Of a stretch of DNA of 64,000 nt, positions 49,427 to 56,884 are shown piece by piece. Made by a program: the position numbers and the translations under genes. This stretch comes from B30-G6 sp964633115 (GTDB lineage Bacteria; Desulfobacterota; Desulfobacteria; Desulfobacterales; B30-G6). Positions within the stretch are counted from its first letter, which is position 1, and each line of letters opens with the position of its first letter. The notes below the pieces were generated by a model. It was not told the origin of the DNA, ran no database searches, and saw nothing but the letters and a program-made list of their open reading frames with translations. The stretch is from positions 7,527 to 71,526 of the forward strand of contig CAZWEO010000011.1 of assembly GCA_964633115.1 (NCBI GenBank). The letters run 5' to 3'.

Positions 49427-50314
49427 ATGGCGCTTACTTTCAAACAAATCGCCTGGAACGGTATTCAATTTTCAATACCCGTCACATGGGAACTCGTATG
49501 GGTCGATTCCCGTCATTTGACCTTCCACGAAAATGGCACCCCGGCCATGGAAATAAAATGGGGCCCAATAAAGGGTCGCTTTTCTCACCGATCCCAATTG
49601 AAAAATATTGCCAGAGGGCACAAATCCCGCCCTGGCCAAAAAATCATTAAATGGCAGTTGCCACCAACGTGGGTACAGGCGTTGACATCATTTACTAGCC
49701 AAGGCTTTTGCTGGCAAACAGACGCAGACAGTGGCCATGGTGCCACCCTTTATTGCTCAGCATGTAATAACGCGATTATTTTCCAGATATTTGATATTCA
49801 CAACCGCCTAACGGATCCAAGTGTGCTTCAGTTCCTCAAGACAGTGTCTGATCACCGTGATGATGACTGCACTTGCTGGCAACTTTTCGAAATTCAGGCC
49901 CAGCTACCAAAATCATTGCATCTGAATCACTATCATTTCAAACCGGGAAATCATGAACTTGCCCTTTCAAATAGATCTATGGCAGTAAGATTATTGCGGT
50001 GGGCACCAGCATCAGCACTGCTGGCCAAGTCTAACCTATCAGAGTTTATAGCCGGTACGTTACCACTCCGCTTTGAACAACTAAAAAGAACGTCTATACA
50101 TGGATATCCGGCCGTTGAATGGCGCAATTACGAGAAGGCTGGCTGGCCTAGCCGGTTGAAGCGTATAAGCATCAGACCGGCCTTTAAGTGGGTGATTGCT
50201 TGGCATATAGAAGCTTGCAATCGCATTTTGGGGATCAGCCTAGAAAGCAAAAAACCGATTGATCCCAATCAAATAACGCAAATCTCTAATAATTTTCGCC
50301 TGAATCAATCTTAA
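49427..50314 (+). CDS. Conserved-looking protein of unknown function next to a PqqD-like gene
   Basis: A 295-residue soluble protein without signal peptide or membrane helix. It opens with WNGIQFSIPVTWELVWVD, a recurrent pattern for proteins that scan another protein, and has aromatic-rich strands throughout. Cysteines occur as FCWQTD, YCSACNN and DCTCWQ in the central part, and could bind metal. The second half repeats a similar opening (FKPGNHELALSNRSMAVRLLRWAPA). I do not recognise the family. It is followed after 28 bases by the PqqD-like gene on the same strand, so the two probably act together. Confidence 0.6.
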   Translation: MALTFKQIAWNGIQFSIPVTWELVWVDSRHLTFHENGTPAMEIKWGPIKGRFSHRSQLKNIARGHKSRPGQKIIKWQLPPTWVQALTSFTSQGFCWQTDADSGHGATLYCSACNNAIIFQIFDIHNRLTDPSVLQFLKTVSDHRDDDCTCWQLFEIQAQLPKSLHLNHYHFKPGNHELALSNRSMAVRLLRWAPASALLAKSNLSEFIAGTLPLRFEQLKRTSIHGYPAVEWRNYEKAGWPSRLKRISIRPAFKWVIAWHIEACNRILGISLESKKPIDPNQITQISNNFRLNQS

Positions 50315-50342
50315 TATATGTTACAATTGGTATAATCTTGGA

Positions 50343-50729
50343 ATGAGCACAAATTCAAAACAAAACTCATTGCCGCGCATGAACAAACAACGCGCCCTAA
50401 CGGTAATCCCAGTTCAAAATAGTGAGGTCACTACGCAGGTAAGCTCATCCGGACACATATTAATCCGCTACCCGGTGACAGTTCGCCCTTGGATGGCCAA
50501 GTTGTTGCGACGATTTACGGACACCTCACCGCAGATACGTTTTCGGAAACTCCAATTGGATAATCTGGGAACAAATGTTTGGCAAATGATTGACGGGAAA
50601 CGAACGGTTCAGGATATTATCGATGAATTTGCCCAACTCCATCAGCTACCGACGGCAGAATCGGAAAGCGCCATCACCCAATTTTTTAGAGATTTAGGCA
50701 AGCGGGGTTTGGTTGGTATGCGGTCCTAA
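50343..50729 (+). CDS. PqqD-like protein (RiPP-recognition-element-type fold)
   Basis: A 128-residue protein. The C-terminal ~80 residues match the PqqD family: LDNLGTNVWQMIDGKRTVQDIIDEFA, then an acidic spacer and a final helix FFRDLGKRGLVGM. PqqD-type domains hold leader peptides of ribosomal peptides for modifying enzymes. The first 50 residues are an additional basic region. No PQQ genes or radical SAM enzyme lie nearby; instead the upstream gene is an unknown, and an ABC exporter with a cNMP-binding partner lies downstream on the other strand. So it is PqqD-like by fold, with unknown client. Confidence 0.72.
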   Translation: MSTNSKQNSLPRMNKQRALTVIPVQNSEVTTQVSSSGHILIRYPVTVRPWMAKLLRRFTDTSPQIRFRKLQLDNLGTNVWQMIDGKRTVQDIIDEFAQLHQLPTAESESAITQFFRDLGKRGLVGMRS

Positions 50730-50753
50730 ATTCGCTGCATGAAAATTGGCTAG

Positions 50754-51086
50754 CTAAAATGATTTCAGTGCTTCTTCTCGATTCTCTACAATAGGTAGAA
50801 AGGCATCAAAACCTGCGATTTCAAAGACTTCTTTGACATAATCCTGCATGGAACACAGCATTATTTTTCCTTTTTCCCGGTTCAGCGCTTTGGTTGCCTT
50901 TAGAATGACCCGTAAGCCGGCGCTGGAAATATAGTCGATATCTTTGAAATCGATCACCATCTGTTTGGATCCATCGGTGATGGCACCGAATATTTTTTCT
51001 TCAAAACCCTGCGAGGTATTGGAATCGAGTCGGCCATTTAACTTAAAAACACTGATGGCATCCTGTTTTTCTAACGTAATTTCCAT
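50754..51086 (-). CDS. STAS-domain anti-sigma factor antagonist (RsbV-like)
   Basis: A 110-residue single STAS domain with the phosphorylatable serine in IDYISSAGLRVI (about residue 54-58) and a final segment typical of SpoIIAA/RsbV. Start ATG 51086 is preceded by GGAGGAA; a longer frame to 51098 is unsupported. It is the switch protein that releases a partner when dephosphorylated. An RsbW-like kinase lies upstream (51208) and an RsbU-like phosphatase at 55165, so a full partner-switching set is present, although no sigma factor is in the window. Confidence 0.85.
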   Translation of the reverse strand: MEITLEKQDAISVFKLNGRLDSNTSQGFEEKIFGAITDGSKQMVIDFKDIDYISSAGLRVILKATKALNREKGKIMLCSMQDYVKEVFEIAGFDAFLPIVENREEALKSF

Positions 51087-51207
51087 GATTTCCTCCATAT
51101 TCCTTAAGCGGATCCGATTAACAAATATGTAGACCCGGATGGTGCTTTGTTTTATACGTTCACGGTCAGCGGCTGAGGTTTAGCGGCATAATGCCGGCTG
51201 ACACCGT

Positions 51208-51636
51208 TTAATCACATACCACAATTTTTCGTTTCAACTCGATGATATTTTTATCCCCGACGCGTTGATATTGGACGTCGTCCATCAGCTTCTTGATTAG
51301 GTGAATTCCCAATCCACCGACTTGACACTCTTCGATGCCGCACTGAAAATCCGGGGGCTCCACAGCCAACGGATTAAAGGGGATACCATCATCCTCAATT
51401 CGCATGTGCATCTGGTTATCTTCGACACTTACATCGATTTTGATGGAATGCTCTTTTTGATCCTTAAAACCATAGGAGATAATATTGGTAAATAACTCAT
51501 CCAATGCGAGATTGATTTCAAACACGGATTTATCCGAAAGACCGATGGATCTGCCCAGTTCCTCACACTTTTCACACAAGCGATCCAATTCGGACTGATC
51601 GTTTTTTAACTCAAAGGCATAGGCTTTTTTGGCCAT
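51208..51636 (-). CDS. RsbW/SpoIIAB-like anti-sigma serine kinase (HATPase_c)
   Basis: A 142-residue GHKL ATPase: the N-box as ALDELFTNIISYGFKD near 45-60, the G1 region DDGIPFNP and the G2 region GGLGIHLIKKLMDDVQY near 105-122. This single-domain form phosphorylates an anti-sigma antagonist, here probably the STAS protein downstream. The start is ATG 51636; no strong ribosome site. The following gene lies 121 bases away, so the pair may share a transcript. Confidence 0.85.
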   Translation of the reverse strand: MAKKAYAFELKNDQSELDRLCEKCEELGRSIGLSDKSVFEINLALDELFTNIISYGFKDQKEHSIKIDVSVEDNQMHMRIEDDGIPFNPLAVEPPDFQCGIEECQVGGLGIHLIKKLMDDVQYQRVGDKNIIELKRKIVVCD

Positions 51637-51672
51637 TATACAATACCCTTCAATAAATCCCGCAACTCATTA

Positions 51673-51694
51673 GAAGTGGTTTTAAAGCCACTTC
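51673..51694. repeat. Hairpin related to the MITE-like ends
   Basis: GAAGTGG and CCACTTC pair around TTTTAAAG. The sequence closely resembles the terminal repeat at 46314 and suggests a truncated copy or folded end of the same family. Confidence 0.45.
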
Positions 51695-51861
51695 AGAAAT
51701 TATGGATAGCATATCAACCATTTTACTTCAACAAACATAGTATCTCGTTAAAACGAACTAACTCAACTCCGGTCCTCGTTTAGAGGTACCTGAATCCGGA
51801 TATTGAGTGATTAAGTAAATTGATCAAAGGTTGTAAAGTATCACTCAGCCATTATTTCCGG

Positions 51862-52386
51862 TTAAAGCAAGCTGACCCCCAACTGCTTCAAACATTCGCT
51901 GCACTGATCCATGCGCCCGGCCAAAAATGATTTTTCCCACGTATCGATTTGACCCACGAGGGCCTTAAAAAAGCTAGGCATCAGATCCTGAAATTTGGAC
52001 ATGGTGCGTGAAAATTTTTCGCGGTTTAAAATGAGGCAGGTGGTCTCTGTCTCTGCTCTCACCGAATAGAGACGTTGCATGGATCCCATCAGCGACATGC
52101 CGCCGATAAATTCTCCGGCCTCAATTTCACGCACCGATTGGACACTGCCTCCCTCCTCGCGTTCAAGCTTGGCCTGACCCTCGATGACATAAAAAGCCTG
52201 ACCATCATCTTCTCCCTGGCGAATGAGGTACTCTCCCTGCTTGAACTTTTCACGAGCACATAGATAGGCGAATACCTTTAGCGATTCCAGGGGCACAACC
52301 GCGAAGAGATAGGTTTGCCTTAACAATTCCAGATTCTGATCAAGCTCACTGGTTGCTGACGTATTATTTGTTTCCAACGAGTTCAT
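51862..52386 (-). CDS. Cyclic-nucleotide-binding-domain protein
   Basis: A 174-residue protein with one cNMP-binding domain of the CRP type (residues about 25-145): KQGEYLIRQGEDDGQAFYVIEGQAKL, then GEFIGGMSLM, the phosphate-binding cassette, and RAETETTCLILNREKF. There is no DNA-binding helix-turn-helix; the C-terminus is a short helix with cysteines (QCSEC). The cassette lacks the classical Arg-Ser pair, so ligand binding is uncertain. Its start overlaps the ABC exporter gene by 23 bases, with AAAGGA upstream, so it probably controls or accompanies that exporter. Confidence 0.78.
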   Translation of the reverse strand: MNSLETNNTSATSELDQNLELLRQTYLFAVVPLESLKVFAYLCAREKFKQGEYLIRQGEDDGQAFYVIEGQAKLEREEGGSVQSVREIEAGEFIGGMSLMGSMQRLYSVRAETETTCLILNREKFSRTMSKFQDLMPSFFKALVGQIDTWEKSFLAGRMDQCSECLKQLGVSLL

Positions 52387-54877
52387 AAAGCATTCCTTTC
52401 CGAGCCATCAGGTTGTCATAGGTATCCATCTCAAGAATCTTTCCGGATTTCATAACAGCGACCTTATCGAAGTTCTGAATGGTATCCAAACGATGGACCA
52501 CTGAAATCAGGGTACTTTTTTTCTTCCAGCGTGTTTCCAAAAGATTCAGAATTCTAGCTTGCGATCGATTGTCCAGCGCTGAAGTGGCCTCATCCATGAT
52601 TAAGATTCGGGGCTTTTTAAGAAATGCCCTGGCGATAGCCAGTTTCTGGCGCTGACCGCCAGAAAGATTATCACCTTTACTGCCCACATTATATTGCAGG
52701 CCGATTTCGACAATCTGCTCCAAAAGATCCTCTTCAACTAAAAGCTGAATGATACTCTGGTTGATGCGTTCTTGTGCCTGGGCATGGCCCGTTGTAATTT
52801 TTCCAAAGAAAATGTTGCTCAGGATTGTTTGTGAATACATGTATGCGGACATCTGGTAGAAGGTGTAGGCTTCAGGATCGTCTTCGCTAATACGTTTTCG
52901 AAAGAGAGCGCGACCTTCTAAAATGAGGTCTTCCAACATCTGCGGCATGGATACCATTTTATGGGTGCCGGGCGTAAAACGTAAGGCCACATCCAGGAGC
53001 TGTTCCCGATTTTGGGCTGAAAAATCATGCAGCCTTTTAGCCTTCAGGGAGTCCACCAATTGGATAAAATCCTCCAATTCCGAGGGCTGGATGGGGCTCT
53101 GTTCGAAAAATATGGCATCTTGAGGCAGCTCCCTTAAGATCTCGACAGATTGCTTTACCAAATCGACCGAAAGCGTCAGCAAGGGGCGGGTTAAATCGGC
53201 TTCATCTAAAAATTTGAGGAAATAAGTGTTGCGGCACAGGTTATCCGCTGCAAATGAATCTTTATTGGGCGTGCCAAAAGTCAAATTCTCAGCGATGTTT
53301 GAATGATACAGATAGCGATCCTGGTTAAAAAATTCTACATAATCAGCTAGTTCCTGCCCAAAATTGCGCTGGAAGTTTTCACGAACCCGTATGAGTGTAT
53401 CGGCTAAGTCCTGATTCTCACCATGGATCAGCACGGTGTTTAGTCCAAAACGGAGCACGTCCACAAAAATACCCGTTTGGTGCAAGATTGCAATAATGTC
53501 ATCCAAACTGGGCAAATTCTCCGGATTGGGTTCAATTCGCTCTCCCAATCTGGCTTCACAGGAGTACAAGATATTTTCTTGGATTGTGCCGTTGAAAATA
53601 AAAGGTGATTGGGCGACCATACCGACATTATTGACGATATCCTGCTTGGTCAGATTATCAATATTCTGGTCCCCGATTTGAATCTTTCCGCTGGAATGTT
53701 TATATAGCTGGCCGATACAGGCCGCCAGCGTACTTTTACCGCTACCTGAAAATCCCACCAGGGCCATATGTTCACCCGGTGCCAAGTTTATATTGATGTT
53801 ATCCAACAACTGGATACCACTATCGGTCAAAAAAGATAAATTATTGGCTTCGATACTGCCGTCCAGTTCCATGGGTTCGCGCTCTTTGGGTTCCAGAGCA
53901 AAATCCGGTTCCACATCAAAGTATCCCATGGTGCGCCGATAGATAACAGATCCATTCTGATAGACCTGATAAAATTCAATCATTTCCTTCCAGGGATCGA
54001 ACAACTTCTCTTGGGCCGAAATGAAAACCACCAAGGATCCCAGTTCCAAACGCCCGTTGATGGCCAACCAACCGCCCAGGAGAAACACCAAAAAAGGGCC
54101 CAGGCTGGTGAAAAAGCCGTTCAAGGACTTAACTGCATAGCGATAAAGATTCCAAACAATACGTCTTTTATATAAACGGTCGACCAGGTTATCATATTTT
54201 CGATTTTCAATGGCGTGGGCGCCGTGACCTTGTATTTCATGAACACCGGATGCCGATTCAGTAATTCGGGATGAATACTTGCGGGCGGCATCTACGCGTT
54301 TCTTGTTGGCTTTGTTTACGCGCCGTTGCAGCAAGGGCAGTACAAAAGCCACAATGGGATAGATGCTGAGAGATATGAGCGCCAGCAGCCAGTTGAGATA
54401 AAACAGATAGACGGCAAATGCCAGCAAGGTCAGCAGGTTGGTCAATGGGGCCGCAATTGAAAGACCCACAAAGTTGCCCGGTAGGGTCAACTCGGTGACC
54501 AGTGCATTGACAATCGTGCCCGCTTGGGTTTTGCGGAAAAAACCCATGGGCAGGTTTAAAATATGGGCATACAGCGCTTTGCGCATCCGCGCGGTTGTAC
54601 GTTCCGCAATTAAGGTCTGAATCACGTTGGTCAGATATTTTAGAGAGCTAGCGGCGATCACCGCTAAAAGATAGATTCCGCAAAAGAACACCAATAAATC
54701 GACATCTCCCAGATTGATGGCTTCATTTACGATACGTCTTTGCATCATCAGGGGCAGCACCCGGGCAAAAACCATGGTGCCGATTATCAACAATAGTGTT
54801 ACCTGGAGTTTGACGTTGCTAGGAAATATCCAGGAGAACAGGGATCTCTTGACGACGGGAATATCAGCCTTGGGCAT
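52364..54877 (-). CDS. ABC transporter, fused permease-ATPase with a large insertion in the nucleotide-binding domain
   Basis: A protein of about 837 residues. Residues 20-320 form the six-helix exporter membrane domain. The ATPase has Walker A GFSGSGKST near 376-383 and a Q-loop (VAQSPFIFNGTIQENIL) near 420-437, but the LSGGQ signature comes only at about 738, followed by Walker B ILIMDE and the H-loop. The distance from Walker A to signature is about 360 residues against roughly 100 normally, an insertion of some 250. Inside it, DRYLYHSNIAENLTFG and SAYMYSQTILSNIFFG echo the Q-loop segment. ATG 54877 has AGGTGA six bases upstream. It overlaps the cNMP-binding gene. Substrate unknown. Confidence 0.82.
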   Translation of the reverse strand: MPKADIPVVKRSLFSWIFPSNVKLQVTLLLIIGTMVFARVLPLMMQRRIVNEAINLGDVDLLVFFCGIYLLAVIAASSLKYLTNVIQTLIAERTTARMRKALYAHILNLPMGFFRKTQAGTIVNALVTELTLPGNFVGLSIAAPLTNLLTLLAFAVYLFYLNWLLALISLSIYPIVAFVLPLLQRRVNKANKKRVDAARKYSSRITESASGVHEIQGHGAHAIENRKYDNLVDRLYKRRIVWNLYRYAVKSLNGFFTSLGPFLVFLLGGWLAINGRLELGSLVVFISAQEKLFDPWKEMIEFYQVYQNGSVIYRRTMGYFDVEPDFALEPKEREPMELDGSIEANNLSFLTDSGIQLLDNININLAPGEHMALVGFSGSGKSTLAACIGQLYKHSSGKIQIGDQNIDNLTKQDIVNNVGMVAQSPFIFNGTIQENILYSCEARLGERIEPNPENLPSLDDIIAILHQTGIFVDVLRFGLNTVLIHGENQDLADTLIRVRENFQRNFGQELADYVEFFNQDRYLYHSNIAENLTFGTPNKDSFAADNLCRNTYFLKFLDEADLTRPLLTLSVDLVKQSVEILRELPQDAIFFEQSPIQPSELEDFIQLVDSLKAKRLHDFSAQNREQLLDVALRFTPGTHKMVSMPQMLEDLILEGRALFRKRISEDDPEAYTFYQMSAYMYSQTILSNIFFGKITTGHAQAQERINQSIIQLLVEEDLLEQIVEIGLQYNVGSKGDNLSGGQRQKLAIARAFLKKPRILIMDEATSALDNRSQARILNLLETRWKKKSTLISVVHRLDTIQNFDKVAVMKSGKILEMDTYDNLMARKGMLYELVGNK

Positions 54878-55164
54878 AGGTTTCACCTGCTATTTTATAG
54901 GTACAACTTAAATATGGGAGTTCCATCGGGCTTTCAGACTGAAGCTGTTTAGGCTGTTGGCCCTAATAATCACATAGCCTATTGCTAACTCAGACTTTTT
55001 AGCTCTTCCAGATATCTATGATTCTATTCGTGTCAGAATTTTTATCAATATTTATATTATCTTTGAATAGAAACGTTCTCAAAATTTGGATTTTGGTTCA
55101 AGCCCAACAAATGATATTTATCCGCCTCTGGCGGATTAGCCAAAAGACTTTTTTGAGGATGCTT
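54878..55164. other. Spacer between exporter and phosphatase genes with a hairpin
   Basis: No gene. At 55120-55136 a perfect 7-bp stem (ATCCGCC/GGCGGAT) stands about 30 bases after the phosphatase stop and may terminate its transcript. The rest should carry the exporter promoter; no clear boxes. Confidence 0.4.
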
Positions 55165-56697
55165 CTAGAGCAGCTTGACCACAACTAATGTAACATCATC
55201 TTCTTGGGGCAGCTTGCCTCTGAAGGACTGCAATTCGGCCAAAACCTTGTTTTGAATTTCATCTATCGTCGCGCTATGATTTTCCCGAATGATCTGTCGC
55301 AGTCGATCGTGTCCGAACATTTCATTTTGATTGTTACGGGTCTCATGGATACCATCGGTCTCCACCACCACAACACTCCCAGGAGCCCATCCTTCGCGTG
55401 TGTACATTTGAAAAGCATAATCATCGACAACGCCTAGCGCCATGCCCTCGCCATTGAGTTCCTCAAATTCACCCTGGGTCGGATCAAAGAGAAGTGCGGG
55501 ATCATGACCGGCGCGTACCCAACTGAGCGTTCGATTTTGTTCATCGACCTCCAAAAAAAACATGCTTAAAAATCGGCTGGTGGCGTCGCTGTCGCGGGTA
55601 ATATAGCGATTGACCTCTGTAAGTAGCTGCGCAGGGCCATGATATTCTCTGGCACTCAGATGTACAAACGCGCGGGCAGCGGTCATGTGCATGGCAGAAC
55701 CAATACCATGCCCAGAGGCATCGCCCACCACAATCCCGAGTTTTTGATCAGGTAGCTCCAGGAAATCATAGTAGTCACCACCAATTTCGTCGCAATACAG
55801 ACTGATACCGGAAACATCCATACCTGTACGGGTGGGCGGATTCTTGGGCAGTAGATTCTGCTGAATTTCCTCAGCCAGCTTGAGCTCATTGATCAACTGC
55901 ATGCGGTGCCGAAGGCCATCGATCATGCTGTTGGTGTGCCCAGCGATGAGACCGAATTCATCATTGGTTGCAATGGGTACGGTACCAGTTAGATCACCCT
56001 GACTAACCCGTTCCAGCACGCTGGTTTCGTTGGCAAAAAGCAGCTTTAGATTTTTGGAGTAAGACACAATCAAGTTAACAATCAGGATCAGCATCACCAG
56101 CATGATAAAAAAGACTTCATAGGCAACCGACATCTGGGCCGATACCAAAGAGGTGGTGGTTGTATCAAGATTGGAAAGCCAGACAATATCGCGCGAAAAA
56201 ACCAGGATTAGGACGATGGAAAAAAACAACACTGAAGTCAGAGCGGCCAAGAAAAATTTGCGCGTCATGGAATAAAGCTGTTTGGGTGGGTGCTGGCGTT
56301 TACTTTCAGCGACCGCTTCGGCGATGATATGCCGCTCTTTTTCAAGCGCTGTATCCAAGGCTAAAAAAAATCCGGCCATGACACAACCGACCAACAAAGA
56401 CAGTGTGCTGGTGATAGGGAATGCCAGAAAAACCATGTTATACAAACTGGCCAAAACACCGGCCATTAGGCTAACGGCCAGATCAAGAAAAAACTGACGC
56501 TTGGGCTGATCGGCTTCAGCCGCCTGCAGGACATACCGTTTTACCAATGGCCCCCTGGCTGCAAATGCCACGCCATAGGATACCAGCATTATTGCCCCCA
56601 GCTGCACGGGGGGCATGGCAGCCATAAACGGTCAGACCTGCCCCCCATATATGGTCAGCACCACAACGGCAAAAATATAGTGTATCAGAATACGCAT
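55165..56697 (-). pseudogene. RsbU/SpoIIE-type PP2C phosphatase with membrane N-terminus, in-frame TGA at codon 22
   Basis: The uninterrupted part (ATG 56625) codes 486 residues: several helices in the first 170, a HAMP-like linker (FANETSVLERVSQGDLTGTVP) near 205-225, and a PP2C/SpoIIE domain (250-486) with GGDYYDF, VVGDASGHG, and the late metal aspartates ETDG and EDDVTL. In the same frame upstream, ATG 56697 begins MRILIHYIFAVVVLTIYGGQV, a plausible first helix, then TGA (56632-56634), then PF and the downstream protein. So the gene probably started at 56697 and lost its first helix to a stop, or translation now restarts at 56625. The enzyme would dephosphorylate the STAS protein at 50754. 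Phosphatase residues look intact. Confidence 0.6.
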
Positions 56698-56710
56698 GAA
56701 TGGGTCCCCC

Positions 56711-56778
56711 AATAAAATCGTGTTCCACGATTTTATATATTTAATTCATTCCGCGCTAAAGCGCGGAATGAATTAAAT
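56711..56778. repeat. Repeat fragment plus perfect 19-bp palindrome
   Basis: AATAAAATCGTGTTCCACGA at 56711 and the next bases match the beginning of the hairpin repeats at 18734 and 59521. It is followed by a perfect 19-bp stem (56739-56757 with 56760-56778) around AA. It lies between the permease stop and the phosphatase start on the - strand, so it may end the permease transcript. Confidence 0.6.
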
Positions 56779-56884
56779 TTAAGGTAATGATGGGCCTCAA
56801 TCGTGTCAAGCATTGTTACCGATGCCCGCGAACCCAAATGTCCAAAGAAATATATAGATTATCCTCAACCTTGCAACTATGAGG

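Noticed and set aside
36946..56697. General reassignment of TGA to an amino acid, suggested by two in-frame TGA codons
   Set aside because: Many genes here end properly at TGA at the expected protein length (actC, ubiG, proA and others), often in overlaps with the next start, so TGA is a normal stop.
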